Source: CAZELM01 sp964512995 (GTDB taxonomy: Bacteria; CSSED10-310). Taken from it: a DNA stretch of 64,000 bases. Positions 15,699-26,305 of this stretch are shown here, in pieces. The first letter of the stretch is position 1, and every line of letters starts with the position of its first letter. A program made the position numbers and the translations under genes. A model generated the notes under the pieces. That model ran no database searches, was not told the origin of the DNA, and saw only the letters and a list, made by a program, of their open reading frames with translations. Location: positions 1 to 64,000 of the forward strand of contig CAZELM010000022.1 in NCBI GenBank assembly GCA_964512995.1. Reading direction: 5' to 3'.

Positions 15699-18338
15699 TC
15701 ATTGATTTTTTATGACCTGAGTCAACAGACGCCACAGATCGTCGATCGAATATGGCTTCGATAGTATTCCCTTGAAACCGAGCTTCTCACAACTCGATAA
15801 GGTCTGGTCGTCGGTGAATCCGGTAGACAGAAAAGCACATGCGGTCGGATCGTCTGTTAATATGTCTTTGATCGATTCAATCGCCCCTTTCCCGTAAGGA
15901 ATATTGATGTCCATGATCAAGGCATTGAATGGTGTTCCGGATTTAACAGATTGTCGATACATTTCGATCGCCATTTGCCCATGCGTGGCCGTTTCAACTG
16001 TGACTCCGAGATACTCAAGCATTTCTTTCGTCACGCAGAGGATGATTTCATCATCATCCATTACCAGTATCCGCATGGTTTTGGGGATTATGGCAGGATG
16101 GGGTGCTTGTTCTGCTTTTTTTATAGCAGGCTTAATGTCTGTGGCTGGAAGATACAATGTGAATGTCGTGCCATTACCCAATGCCGATTCTGCGTTTATG
16201 AATCCTTTGTGTTGTTGTATGATCGAATAAGTTGTGTAAAGTCCCAGACCTTTACCCTTCTCCTTTGTTGTAAAACGAGATTCGAATATGTGGTCCAGTT
16301 GACTTTGTTCAATGCCTGTTCCCTCATCTTTTACTACAATCTTGATATATTTCCCGGGTTTCAGACATGAGATCTGATCGCGATTGAGCTCTGCATTTTC
16401 AAGCGTGACATAGAAATGTCCATGCAGAGGTGTTGCTTGATGAGAGTTTACGATAAGATTCGAAAAAATCTGATAGATCTGGCGTTTATCGGCTCTGACC
16501 AGCCATAGGTCCTCCGGTGCTTTCAGGACAGGAATCAAGTTTGGAAATGCAAATCCGTGAATGACTTCCTGGATAACCTGATCCAGTTTGAAATCCTCTA
16601 ATTCTTGGTGATATTCCGATGAGAATGTCTTGAGCTGGTCGATCAGACTTTTCGCGAGTTCCAGAGAATTTTCCGCGTTTTCCAGATATTCTGAGGCAGG
16701 ATGGTCATGGCAGATTCTTGACTTGCTGTTCTGGACGTGCCGGCATAGCGAAGTCAGGATATTGTTAAAATCATGGTAGACAGAGGTAGCTAAGCCCTGA
16801 AGGTTCTGAAGTTTTTCAACCTTTTTTTGTGTCTCCTCTCTCATCTTCCGGTCAGTGAGATCACGGATGATCGCGATGATGTAATTGGCAGTTTTTCCGG
16901 CAACCCATTTGACATTGGCTTCGACCGGATACGTGCTCCCGTCTTTTCGAATATGGGTTCCTTCCAGAAATCCGGATCCGGCAGAATGAAGTTTTGCCAG
17001 ATAAAAATTCCATTTTTCAACATCGGTAATCGTTGCTTCAATATCGAAAACAGTTTTAGATAGGAGTTCGTCCCTTGAGTATCCGAGACTCTTACATGCC
17101 TGATCATTCACATCAAGGAAACGTCTGGTGGAGGGATCAATGATCATCAGAATATCACTGCTTTGGTAAACGAGATTTTTAAATAAAGCCAACGCATCCT
17201 GTTCCCTGCGGCGTTCGGTGACATCTCTGGAAATTCCGAGATACCGCTCATCTGGCAATTGAACGAGATGAGTGGAGCAAATTTTATCAGTTTCATTTTT
17301 GGTCGTATATGTGATATCCCGATTTGCGATTCCAAAGGTTTTCAGATTCTCCCGAACAAACATCAGGTCTTCAGGATGTGAATTCCGTATGAGAAAATTA
17401 AGATTCATTCCGAGGAGTTCGTCGCGTGTATACCCGGTTAATGCTGTGGATGCCTGATTAACCTCCAGCAACGTTCCATCCAGGCGAGAGACAAATACGG
17501 CATCGGGAGCGCAATCGATATATTGCCTGAATCGTTTTTCGCTTTCGATCTCTAATTTCATGGCTTCAGTGCGTTTACGTTCAGTGATATCAAATTCGAT
17601 GCCATCCCATCCAATCGAACCATCTTTCAATCGTCTTGGATTTGAAACGAACTGAGACCATCGAATATCACCGGATGGAGTAAGCATTCTGACTTCAGTT
17701 CGGAATGTCGTCATTTTTTCAGCAGCTTCCGCTTCTCTTTGCACGACCATCATGCGGTCATCCGGATGAACTTTTCCATAGATCAGGTCTGCATCCGCCA
17801 TCCCTTCTTCTGGAGAAATTCCGTAAAATTTGCGCACGGATTCGCTGAGATACGTGAATGTGTGGGACTCCGGTGTTTCCTGCTTCACCTGATAAATCAT
17901 CCCGGAGGTCAGATTATCGTTTATCATCTGAAGGAACAGACGGCTGTCATGCAGTTCTTCAAGTGTTTGTCGATGCTCGGTGATATCCATAAACACCAAG
18001 TGGCACTGCCAGGTCTCCGATGAATCAATATGAAATATCTGAATATCCATGCATACCCAGATGATTTCTCCACTTGGTCTTGCGATGGAAATATCCATTC
18101 GATGTCGTCCGGAATTGTGTATTGCCTTTTGTAGTCCGTGTTCAAATGAATCTTTGCTTTCAGGTGCAATATATTGATAAAAATCCTGTCCATTCAAATC
18201 GATCTTGTCGCCAATCAGCATCATTCTCGCTGCCAGGTTGCAGCGAGTAATGATCCCTTTGGAATCCAACGTAGCATAGGCACAAGGATTGTTTTCATAT
18301 AAATGTTCGTATTGAAGACATAAATCACTGGAATGCAT
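15699..18338 (-). CDS. PAS-containing hybrid sensor histidine kinase
   Basis: A soluble sensor kinase of about 879 residues with no membrane segment. Four PAS/PAC units fill roughly residues 10-515. They are followed by a dimerisation/phosphoacceptor region with H522 in YHDFNNIL, a HATPase domain with N, G1 (DEGTGIE) and G2 (GKGLGLY) boxes, and a C-terminal receiver with D810 in LIMDINIP and a conserved KPY near its end. It senses a cytoplasmic signal and passes phosphate to its own receiver, and probably on to an unseen partner. The start at 18338 follows an AGAGGG site; an in-frame ATG at 18386 lacks one. No response regulator gene is adjacent, so it is an orphan hybrid kinase here. Confidence 0.9.
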   Translation of the reverse strand: MHSSDLCLQYEHLYENNPCAYATLDSKGIITRCNLAARMMLIGDKIDLNGQDFYQYIAPESKDSFEHGLQKAIHNSGRHRMDISIARPSGEIIWVCMDIQIFHIDSSETWQCHLVFMDITEHRQTLEELHDSRLFLQMINDNLTSGMIYQVKQETPESHTFTYLSESVRKFYGISPEEGMADADLIYGKVHPDDRMMVVQREAEAAEKMTTFRTEVRMLTPSGDIRWSQFVSNPRRLKDGSIGWDGIEFDITERKRTEAMKLEIESEKRFRQYIDCAPDAVFVSRLDGTLLEVNQASTALTGYTRDELLGMNLNFLIRNSHPEDLMFVRENLKTFGIANRDITYTTKNETDKICSTHLVQLPDERYLGISRDVTERRREQDALALFKNLVYQSSDILMIIDPSTRRFLDVNDQACKSLGYSRDELLSKTVFDIEATITDVEKWNFYLAKLHSAGSGFLEGTHIRKDGSTYPVEANVKWVAGKTANYIIAIIRDLTDRKMREETQKKVEKLQNLQGLATSVYHDFNNILTSLCRHVQNSKSRICHDHPASEYLENAENSLELAKSLIDQLKTFSSEYHQELEDFKLDQVIQEVIHGFAFPNLIPVLKAPEDLWLVRADKRQIYQIFSNLIVNSHQATPLHGHFYVTLENAELNRDQISCLKPGKYIKIVVKDEGTGIEQSQLDHIFESRFTTKEKGKGLGLYTTYSIIQQHKGFINAESALGNGTTFTLYLPATDIKPAIKKAEQAPHPAIIPKTMRILVMDDDEIILCVTKEMLEYLGVTVETATHGQMAIEMYRQSVKSGTPFNALIMDINIPYGKGAIESIKDILTDDPTACAFLSTGFTDDQTLSSCEKLGFKGILSKPYSIDDLWRLLTQVIKNQ

Positions 18339-18357
18339 CTGATCACCCTCTTCCTGT

Positions 18358-18447
18358 TTAAAGGGACAGCATACCCGCTTTATCAATTAATCGTTGAAAT
18401 GACCCAATAAGCTTTCTCGATAGAAGCTTAGGAACTGATATTAACAT
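18358..18447 (-). CDS. Possible 29-residue leader ORF upstream of the kinase
   Basis: ATG at 18447 follows GTGAGGAAA; the frame ends with TAA at 18358, about 19 bases before the kinase start. The peptide contains an amphipathic stretch (LLSRKLIGSFQRLIDKAGML). Its position suits a leader ORF, but the binding site is very close to the ATG and chance cannot be excluded. Confidence 0.2.
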   Translation of the reverse strand: MLISVPKLLSRKLIGSFQRLIDKAGMLSL

Positions 18448-18971
18448 TTTCCTCACAAGAGACTTATATCAATGATGATAGCAATAAAAATTCTCCTTTA
18501 GAATACCCCATGTGCACCATGGATAGACTCTAGCATATTCGTTTGTATTAAACAAGATACTATATTCAGTAATGTTGTTATGGGCTCGAGGATCAGTACT
18601 GGATTTCCGCGAGTCTTGATAATTGGTTTGGTCTCATTGTTGGAATAAAGATGAGCTGCAGATGGAATCTTGTTCAAAAAATGAGATGACTATGGGAATA
18701 ACAGTGTATTAAATAGCATTAATCAACAGGCATTCTTAGTTTCAAAACAACAGAGACAGTTACTAACTCTGCTTCTCAGATGTGGTTCAGTATAACTGAT
18801 TTTTTATCTCATCATTTTTTGAGGTAACTCACTGAAGAGCGTATCTGTTAACAATCGGCCATTACATCATTCGCAGTTTTTCATTCGGATGGTTCCATTG
18901 GAACGGTATTATTGTTCAGAATGAAGTGTGGGGATTTGATATCTGAGATATGTTGGAATATTATTTTTCAG
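18448..18971. other. AT-rich divergent intergenic region
   Basis: About 520 bases between the divergent kinase and MipA-fusion genes. It must contain both promoters, but I cannot place them firmly. No RNA gene or repeat was recognised. Confidence 0.5.
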
Positions 18972-20135
18972 ATGAAGCAGTGTTTTTCCTTCCAGAAAAG
19001 TAAACTCACACAATTTCCAGAATGGAGTTTTGTTCTTTTCCATCTCTTTTCTGTTTCAATGATTTCCTGCTGTACACTTGTGGTTTCAGGGGAGGATCTG
19101 GTCGTTCAGATTCATCCATTGCCTCAAAATGGGCGAATTGTTTTTATGTTGTATCATTCTCCCAGCTCATTTGCAGAATTGATTCAACCGGAAAAACAGG
19201 ATGTGTTCTTTCCTCAAGATGGTCCAATGTTCATTGTTTCTGATTTGACGCCCGGAGACTATGCGCTGTTAGTTTATGTTGATGAAAATCATAATGACAT
19301 CCTGGATAGAAATATCATCGGGATTCCATCCGAACCCATTGCTTTCTCAAACCAGTATCGCCCAAAAGGTCCGCCACGTTTTGATCAAGCCCGATTCACG
19401 ATCGCAGAAGGAACAGATCATTTTATGTCTTTAAGCTTGACAAAACCTCTGGGAACTCGAGGGCGATGGGGATTCGGCATGGGTTTGATCGCAACCGGTC
19501 ACCTGTACCGGGAATCTTCTCCAGTGCATTATCAGTTCATTCCTGCAATCAGTTATATTGGCGAACGGATTCAATTGCTGGGACCGATGCTCCAGATGAC
19601 CCTGCTGGGGAATGAGCACTACCGTTTCGTCGCTGCCAGCCGATTTCGATTTGGAGCGTATGATGAAAACGATAGTCCCATACTGAGAGGACTGGGAGAC
19701 AGAAGAGATACCATTATGTCCGGGATTGGATTGGTTTATCATTTACCGGGTGATGTTAAAGGTCTTCTGCGGTATGAATTCGATATCCTGGATCGAATCG
19801 GGGGTGATTTGTGGCAAATGGAATTGTCAAAATCATTTCAGTGGACAAAGATTGCGATTTCACCCGTCATGCAGATGAATTGGAGCAGTGCGAGGCTTTC
19901 ACAGTATGATTTTGGGGTACCGTCGGAAAAAGCACTCCCCAATCGCCCAGCTTATCAGTTATCTGAGAGTATCACGTATGAGATCGGTCTGAACACACGG
20001 ATAACATTTGGAGATAACTGGATTCTGATGGCAATGGTCCGTGAAGAGATTCTGGATGATACCATCGCAAAAAGCCCGATTATTCAAAAAAAATATCACC
20101 TTAAATCTCTTATTTCGTTAAGCTATTCATTCTAA
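18972..20135 (+). CDS. DUF2141 - MipA/OmpV fusion, outer-membrane protein
   Basis: About 387 residues from the chosen ATG. A hydrophobic stretch near residues 20-40 acts as a signal sequence. A DUF2141-like beta domain follows (about 42-145; features such as PGDYALLVYVDENHNDILDRN). The rest (about 160-387) resembles the MipA/OmpV barrel family, with many alternating strands and a C-terminal aromatic residue (SLSYSF), typical of outer-membrane barrels. It may form a pore or scaffold in the outer membrane with the DUF2141 part in the periplasm. The start is uncertain: a TTG at 18912 opens the same frame and neither has a clear ribosome binding site. Confidence 0.7.
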   Translation: MKQCFSFQKSKLTQFPEWSFVLFHLFSVSMISCCTLVVSGEDLVVQIHPLPQNGRIVFMLYHSPSSFAELIQPEKQDVFFPQDGPMFIVSDLTPGDYALLVYVDENHNDILDRNIIGIPSEPIAFSNQYRPKGPPRFDQARFTIAEGTDHFMSLSLTKPLGTRGRWGFGMGLIATGHLYRESSPVHYQFIPAISYIGERIQLLGPMLQMTLLGNEHYRFVAASRFRFGAYDENDSPILRGLGDRRDTIMSGIGLVYHLPGDVKGLLRYEFDILDRIGGDLWQMELSKSFQWTKIAISPVMQMNWSSARLSQYDFGVPSEKALPNRPAYQLSESITYEIGLNTRITFGDNWILMAMVREEILDDTIAKSPIIQKKYHLKSLISLSYSF

Positions 20136-20408
20136 AAGAATGTAAATACTGCGTTTTTTTTCGAAATGGTATTCGTTGATGAAAACATGAAGAAGCACGT
20201 CTTTACTGTAATCCATGGATAGTTCTTGGAGTAACCAGTACTGCTGTCATGTTTGAGGAGCAATCTGAAACCATCCCCAACCTCCCATCTTCTCGCTCAT
20301 GACTGAGTACCGATTCACAGGAAGATGCAATCGTGCCGGCTTTGATTTATTACAAACCATTCGCATAATGTCTGAATCATGCCGGATCAACGTACCAGGG
20401 AGGATCTG
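20136..20408. other. Intergenic region, weak terminator
   Basis: A short CATTCT/AGAATG stem (20128-20142) overlaps the stop of the MipA-fusion gene, and a T-run follows at about 20153-20161. Nothing else was recognised. GGGAGG at the end is the binding site for the helicase gene. Confidence 0.35.
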
Positions 20409-23186
20409 ATGGTGATAAAAACGGATTGGGAACATCGGGGACGAGGAATATCAGTTTTTAATGCATCAGAGCAGATTATTTCGCCATGTACCACAGGAAA
20501 AACAGCGATCGCCGATGTGAAAGAAAAAGTTTCTCACCAAAGTTCGGATCGCATTGTGATTCCTTATATTTCAACACAAGCACTGAAGGATCGAGACTGC
20601 CTGGACTGGCTGATCAATGACATTCTATTGCCGGCTTATCGGAATAGAAAACCCTGCTATATAGCATTCGGGTCCGATCCCAATGAGTTTAAAATGAGGC
20701 CGATGGTCGTCCGTAATCAGGAAGAACTGAATGAAGCCACGGGTCAATTGCTGAAAGAACAGATCTGGTCATTGATACAACGAATGAGTTTGGTGATATC
20801 TCACCCGGAACACATTAACCACGAGACGAAACGTGGCGTAACTCCAGCAATGATCCAATTGGCAGAATCACTCGATAAGGCGAATATCCCTTATCGAACG
20901 AGTGAGATTATCGGGCATCGGCAGGTGGACTTCATTATTCCATTAGCAGATCAGAGATCCCTGATCATTGAAACAGATAGCCGCGAGTTTGCTGATCATT
21001 CGATGAATCTGGTCAGAAATGAGTTACTTTCAGAACCAACCGTGGCAAATGTCATTCATCTTCATGCGGGTCAGATTTTTTTCCAGCCGGATCGATGTGT
21101 GGAGTTGATCCTGCGACATATCTGGCTGCATACCCGGAAACAAACAACAAAGAGGATTCACCACAATCATTTTGAACCGGAGCTATCGCCGGAACAGGAA
21201 GCATGTCTTCATCCGAGAGATGGTGTTGTTTTAACACTGGCTCCAGCCGGATCCGGAAAAACACGGATTCTGACACGCCGCGTATCAGAATATATAAAGA
21301 ATGGAATGGAAGAGAACCGTATCCTGTGTGTTGTATTCAATAAAGATGCCAGAGAAGTAATGATATCACGGATCCATCATCAGATGGGTTTTAAGAACAT
21401 CATAATCCAAAATATTCATCAGACCGGTTGTGCACTCGTTCAGGGATCACCTCAAAGTCCGTTTCATCGTTTTGAAATCATTGATACCGGTGATTCGGAA
21501 TACCGCAGACTCCTCCGGACAATCATCATTCAGCATAGAAAAGAGATGGGTGGGACAGAGTTTTATGTGAATCAGGCTCAATTGGAAGAATGTATTGAAT
21601 TTATTGAACAATATAAACGAACATTAGCCATTCCAGGAAGCATCGACTCCCTTGGCTTTAAAGAAAATGATCGATTCCGGATCATACAGAAGATCGATGA
21701 GCTGCTTTTTAAGGAAAAGAAGATGACCTATGATGATCAGATCCTCCGATCGGTACAGCTATTATACGAGAATCCGCAGATACGTTCACATTATTGGAAC
21801 CGATTCGATGCTGTTCTCACAGATGAGTTCCAGGATCTGACACCGATGCAATTTTACCTGGTTCGGTTGATCGCGATGCCATTGAACAATCTCTTTGCTG
21901 TTGGTGATGATGATCAGATGATCTATTCCTTTCTGAGCGCGGATCCTCGAAATATCCGTGATTTCAATACATTATTCAGAGGCAGCGTGATTCATAAACT
22001 GGGAGAAAACTGGCGAAGCGATCCCCGTATCGTCTCCATTTCAGCGAATCTGATCAGTTATAATCGCATGAGGTACGAAAAACCCATACGAGCGGCAGGA
22101 AATTCTGGAACAACGCAATCCGATTCCGTCAGAATTTCTAAACATGAAGAGATGTTGCATGAAGTTGATACGGTCATAAAAACACTGCAAAAATGGCATG
22201 AAGATGGATTCGCTTACAAGGAGATGGCTGTACTGGTTCGTGTTTCAAACCTGGCCAGTCTGCTTCAGCCTGCGTTGGATGAAGCGAAAATTCCGTATCG
22301 GGTGATCGGAGGGAGTCCTTTTTATACATCCGGATATGGTCTGTTGATTGGTGCATATCTGAATCTGATATCCACACCTCGGAATGCGCGAAGCGATCAG
22401 ATCGGGTTATGTCTCAAAACTCCCAATAAATATCTCAGTCATGAACTGTGCCGCCAGTTGGCACATCTCGGATGGGAAAGAATCACTCAGGAATCCACGC
22501 GGTTGGCCCGATGGCAACAGGAAAAACTTCAGCAATTCATCATGGATGTCGAGACGCTTCATAAAGAGATTCTGTCCCAATCATCCCGGACATCGGATAT
22601 CTTTGGCCGAATGCTGGAAACCTTTAAAATCAATGCACATTATGAGGAAGAAGACACGGGCATCGCCACCACTGGGACGGTGACCGGCCGTGAGTTTATT
22701 CGCCTCATTGAAGAACAATCCAGACACTATGACACATTTCTCGACTTCGTGGATGATTACTTTCTGAGAATGGAACGGGAAGATAAGTCAAGAAAATCAA
22801 AAACAAACCAATCCAGTGATGAAGTTCAGATCAAAACAATCCATAAAAGCAAAGGAGAGGAGTATCCATGTGTCGTCATTTTCCATGTTGACGATGGTAT
22901 CATCCCGCACCAACGGGCAATTGAAACGGGATCATCTGAAGCAGAGGAGGAGGAACGCAGGGTTTTTTATGTTGCTGTCACTCGCGCCATAAAGCAACTT
23001 TTGATCACTGCTGGAGGACATCCCTCTCGATTTGTGGAAGAATTGCAGATCTCACGACAGGATCGGGAGGCGATGCACTCCAAGTCAGCTTCATCGTTGT
23101 TTAAAAGGCCATTCCTGTTACCCTCATCGCAAAGCCTGCTGTCTCGTGTTGTCGCTTTTCTCAAGGGATTATTTGGGCAATTCTGA
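20409..23186 (+). CDS. UvrD/Rep-type helicase with N-terminal nuclease-like domain
   Basis: About 925 residues. From residue 255 on it is a superfamily 1A helicase: Walker A APAGSGKT with K284, Walker B TDEFQDLT, GDDDQMIYSF, HKSKGEEYPCV and RRVFYVAVTRA, all in the expected order. Such enzymes unwind DNA with ATP in repair or recombination. The first 250 residues are not part of normal UvrD. Within them, D174 followed by E188 and D190 (VDFII, then LIIETD) resembles the metal core of DUF559/Vsr-like PD-(D/E)xK nucleases. I chose the ATG with GGGAGG 6 bases upstream; the in-frame ATG at 20379 lacks a site. It appears monocistronic, and no restriction or defence partner is adjacent. Confidence 0.85.
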   Translation: MVIKTDWEHRGRGISVFNASEQIISPCTTGKTAIADVKEKVSHQSSDRIVIPYISTQALKDRDCLDWLINDILLPAYRNRKPCYIAFGSDPNEFKMRPMVVRNQEELNEATGQLLKEQIWSLIQRMSLVISHPEHINHETKRGVTPAMIQLAESLDKANIPYRTSEIIGHRQVDFIIPLADQRSLIIETDSREFADHSMNLVRNELLSEPTVANVIHLHAGQIFFQPDRCVELILRHIWLHTRKQTTKRIHHNHFEPELSPEQEACLHPRDGVVLTLAPAGSGKTRILTRRVSEYIKNGMEENRILCVVFNKDAREVMISRIHHQMGFKNIIIQNIHQTGCALVQGSPQSPFHRFEIIDTGDSEYRRLLRTIIIQHRKEMGGTEFYVNQAQLEECIEFIEQYKRTLAIPGSIDSLGFKENDRFRIIQKIDELLFKEKKMTYDDQILRSVQLLYENPQIRSHYWNRFDAVLTDEFQDLTPMQFYLVRLIAMPLNNLFAVGDDDQMIYSFLSADPRNIRDFNTLFRGSVIHKLGENWRSDPRIVSISANLISYNRMRYEKPIRAAGNSGTTQSDSVRISKHEEMLHEVDTVIKTLQKWHEDGFAYKEMAVLVRVSNLASLLQPALDEAKIPYRVIGGSPFYTSGYGLLIGAYLNLISTPRNARSDQIGLCLKTPNKYLSHELCRQLAHLGWERITQESTRLARWQQEKLQQFIMDVETLHKEILSQSSRTSDIFGRMLETFKINAHYEEEDTGIATTGTVTGREFIRLIEEQSRHYDTFLDFVDDYFLRMEREDKSRKSKTNQSSDEVQIKTIHKSKGEEYPCVVIFHVDDGIIPHQRAIETGSSEAEEEERRVFYVAVTRAIKQLLITAGGHPSRFVEELQISRQDREAMHSKSASSLFKRPFLLPSSQSLLSRVVAFLKGLFGQF

Positions 23187-23281
23187 TTGGTTCCGAATCG
23201 ATACCATCGTCGGATAATGGAAATGAACCGACTCAGATAGCAATCCAGGAATGATCCGGATTATGGGACCGATAACTATTT

Positions 23282-26188
23282 TTAAAGCGGATCTATGCAC
23301 CCATCAAAGCCCAATGCTGCCTGAAAGATTCCCTGTGCATCGCCAGCGGTGATGGAGCTATCGCCATTACAGTCTGCCGCACACCCCTGTGCATAAGACG
23401 GTGTACTCATCCCCAGTGCAAAACTGAAAGCCATCTGCGCATCTCCGGCTGTAATAGATCCATTGAAATCCACATCGCCGTGATGAATACATTCCGGTGG
23501 AGTAGTTGGTTGCGCTGTTGAAGTGGGTGGATTCGGCGTTGGTGTGGCAGTCGGTGGGACAGGAGTCACCGTGGGGGTTATCCCAGGCGTGCGGGTTGGT
23601 GTCGGAGTGGGTGTCCGGGTCGGTGTCATCGTTGCCGTTGGTGTCCGGGTTGGTGTCCGTGTAAATGTCGGAGTGGGTGTTGGAGTCGCGGGACAGGCTC
23701 CCATGCAGATTGACAGATCACCATCACTGGCTTCCCAATTTGTGCCATCATGAACATAATGTGATAAATTACTGCCGGTTCCAGACATCCAGATGAACCA
23801 GCAGCCATCACCAGCCGCTCCCCGGATTGATATCCATCCGCTGTTCAATGTTACACACTGAGGAAGATTGGCAGAATATTCATAGATCGTATAGGTATTA
23901 TATTGGAGCATGGTGTTGATGCGAACCGCAGTGACCGTCTGAGAGGAAATCTGGCTTCCGGGCATTCCGCCGCTGCTGGAGTAGAATGTGAGCTGAAAAG
24001 TTAAATCACTAATCGAACAAGCGCTCCATGATCCGGCATAAACGGCTTCAATCCCCCACCATCTGATCGATCCAATCGGTTGTGTGACACCCGAAAAACT
24101 TTCCGCAACTTCATAGTTCGGCTCAAAATCGGAGGTATAGGCTGGTCCGGCGATGTTTAGATTCTGATCGAATACGCTGGATGATGCGCATTCCGGAGGT
24201 TCCTGAGATGTGATCTGAATCGTATAGTTACCACTTTCGCCATTGTATCCGTCTATCACGATGTAGTAGTCGATATTGGCATCGAACGATAACCCCTGAA
24301 GCAAGGACAGGTAGGCATTGGGATAAATCGTTCCATTTGAACAGGAATCGTCATTACACGCCATCGGATATCCCGTTGTCGGGCAGACCGCTTCATAAAC
24401 ATAGATTTTGGTGTCATAGTTGGTCGTTCCCGTGCATAAAGTGATATCGACGGTCTGATCCGATGATGGTCGATACCGATAAACGACGTCTGGAGAAGAA
24501 GAATCGCCATACGGACAGGCTTCATCATAATCATTGTTGAAGGATGCGGTGGAACCACTGGCCAGGAATGGCAGAGCAGCGATCGTCCCCGCATTGGCAC
24601 AGGTATCTCCCGGACCCGCGGATGTCGGCGTCGGTGTCGGTGTTCGTGTCGGTCCGGATGGTGTGCTGGTCGGACTCGATGGCGTATTCGTGGGAGTGAC
24701 CGGTGTTGGTGTCCCCATGTGGGATGATACTGCTGCGTAACAGTCAATCTGTCCCCAGCCATACACATTATTGGGAACGCCGCCTCCGGTGGTGCATTCC
24801 GCTGTACTCGTGGAGTCTGCAGTCTGTTGAATGATCGTCCGTGTTTCAGTGATGTTCCCGATCAGAGATGGATTGGCGGACCATAACAGCGCGACCAATC
24901 CACAGGTATGAGGTCCTGCCATTGATGTCCCGCTCCAGCCGGATTCATATCCACCACCAGGAACGGATGATCGGATATTATCTCCCGGAGCTACGATCTC
25001 TGGTTTCCGAATGGATGGATAGAGATCAGAAGGTCCCCGGCTGGAATAATACCAGATGGATCCTCCCGATTGAGTAGCTCCCGTAGTAAACACGTTCTGA
25101 TAATCTCCAGGAGACCGCAAGGTTGAACAGTCCGAACCTTCATTGCCGGCGGATGCTTCAACAAAGATACCCGCTGCAATGCAGTTAGTGATGTCTGTGA
25201 GGAAGCGAGAATCATTCCCGTAGATATATCCCCAGGAATTATTGATCACATGTGGTGCCATATCCGGGTTTGGACTGCTGCCATAGAGATTGGTTGGAGC
25301 AATGGCCCACTGGAAACTGGAGTGGAACCAGGCGTCCTGTCCGGTACCATCATCGGCCATGCACTTGAAACCGATCCATTTTGCTCCCGGAGCAACGCCG
25401 ATATGATTGGTGCTGCCATCATATCCGACCATGGTTCCGGTCGTATGGGTGCCATGCGCTCCACCATCTCCCGGAATCGTCGGATACGTTCCGGTGGCAT
25501 CATACCAGTTGTAGTTGTGATTGGCAGAAGATCCATTCCAACCCCGGTACTGATTTCGAAGCGCTGGGTGATCCCAGTCGACGCCTGTGTCACTATCCTG
25601 AACCACGATACCCGTTCCTGTAACTCCCAGACTGGTCCAGACATCATCCGCATTGATCTGAACCAGATTCCACTCCACAGTCCGACCTTCTGGTGCGGAT
25701 ACCGCTTGTTTCCAGGCATCTGGATCAATGGCCTGATATTTCCGGTTCAACCGAAATTCCGCCACTTCGTCCCGCTCAGCCAATTCCAGCAGAATCGATT
25801 CATCGGCTGTGACACGAATCATGTTCTGGATCCAGTAGCAATGATACACCACTCCCGCTTCCTCTAAATATTCAACCAGAGATGACTGGGTTCGAGTGGC
25901 GGTTTCTGTGAGTGTTTCATAGACATATCGCCCTTTTTCCAGTTTGGATGACAGGGTTTCTGCCAGTCGAAGATCTGCCTGCTCCTTCAGAATAATAAAA
26001 AAATCACACATCCCGTTCTGATGGATGGATTCCGAGATGTCGTCGGGAATCGAGATGCTTCCCTCGACGACCTGGAAAGGTATCGATATTAAGAATATTA
26101 TAATCGTGGATAAAAAAAATCGTCTGACAGACGATATGCATGGGAACTCCATTTTCCGGTTATACAAAGTCAGTGTAGTTTTTACCAT
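23282..26188 (-). CDS. Secreted S8 subtilisin-like protease with PPC-like and dockerin-like domains
   Basis: A 968-residue predicted secreted serine protease. Order: signal peptide (to about 43), I9-like propeptide (50-140), subtilase domain with D200 (DSDTG), H245 (GAHGTHTTG) and S422 (SGTSMAGPH), a first Thr-Pro linker, a PPC-like beta domain (about 525-655), a second cysteine-containing beta domain (to about 825), a long Thr/Arg-Pro linker, and the C-terminal dockerin-like pair ending CIDPL. The ATG follows AAGGAG with 7-base spacing. Propeptide and catalytic domain clearly resemble the S8 protease at 7.9 kb, but the accessory domains differ. It is convergent with the helicase gene and probably monocistronic. 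Confidence 0.9.
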   Translation of the reverse strand: MVKTTLTLYNRKMEFPCISSVRRFFLSTIIIFLISIPFQVVEGSISIPDDISESIHQNGMCDFFIILKEQADLRLAETLSSKLEKGRYVYETLTETATRTQSSLVEYLEEAGVVYHCYWIQNMIRVTADESILLELAERDEVAEFRLNRKYQAIDPDAWKQAVSAPEGRTVEWNLVQINADDVWTSLGVTGTGIVVQDSDTGVDWDHPALRNQYRGWNGSSANHNYNWYDATGTYPTIPGDGGAHGTHTTGTMVGYDGSTNHIGVAPGAKWIGFKCMADDGTGQDAWFHSSFQWAIAPTNLYGSSPNPDMAPHVINNSWGYIYGNDSRFLTDITNCIAAGIFVEASAGNEGSDCSTLRSPGDYQNVFTTGATQSGGSIWYYSSRGPSDLYPSIRKPEIVAPGDNIRSSVPGGGYESGWSGTSMAGPHTCGLVALLWSANPSLIGNITETRTIIQQTADSTSTAECTTGGGVPNNVYGWGQIDCYAAVSSHMGTPTPVTPTNTPSSPTSTPSGPTRTPTPTPTSAGPGDTCANAGTIAALPFLASGSTASFNNDYDEACPYGDSSSPDVVYRYRPSSDQTVDITLCTGTTNYDTKIYVYEAVCPTTGYPMACNDDSCSNGTIYPNAYLSLLQGLSFDANIDYYIVIDGYNGESGNYTIQITSQEPPECASSSVFDQNLNIAGPAYTSDFEPNYEVAESFSGVTQPIGSIRWWGIEAVYAGSWSACSISDLTFQLTFYSSSGGMPGSQISSQTVTAVRINTMLQYNTYTIYEYSANLPQCVTLNSGWISIRGAAGDGCWFIWMSGTGSNLSHYVHDGTNWEASDGDLSICMGACPATPTPTPTFTRTPTRTPTATMTPTRTPTPTPTRTPGITPTVTPVPPTATPTPNPPTSTAQPTTPPECIHHGDVDFNGSITAGDAQMAFSFALGMSTPSYAQGCAADCNGDSSITAGDAQGIFQAALGFDGCIDPL

Positions 26189-26305
26189 GTCAACTCTCCT
26201 TAAAATAAAAACATTACCGTGCCAATCGACACCGGAAGTATATGCAGTCCATCAGAGAGAAATCAATTTTTATTGACCGGGGAATGAGGATAAATGGTTT
26301 GCAGA

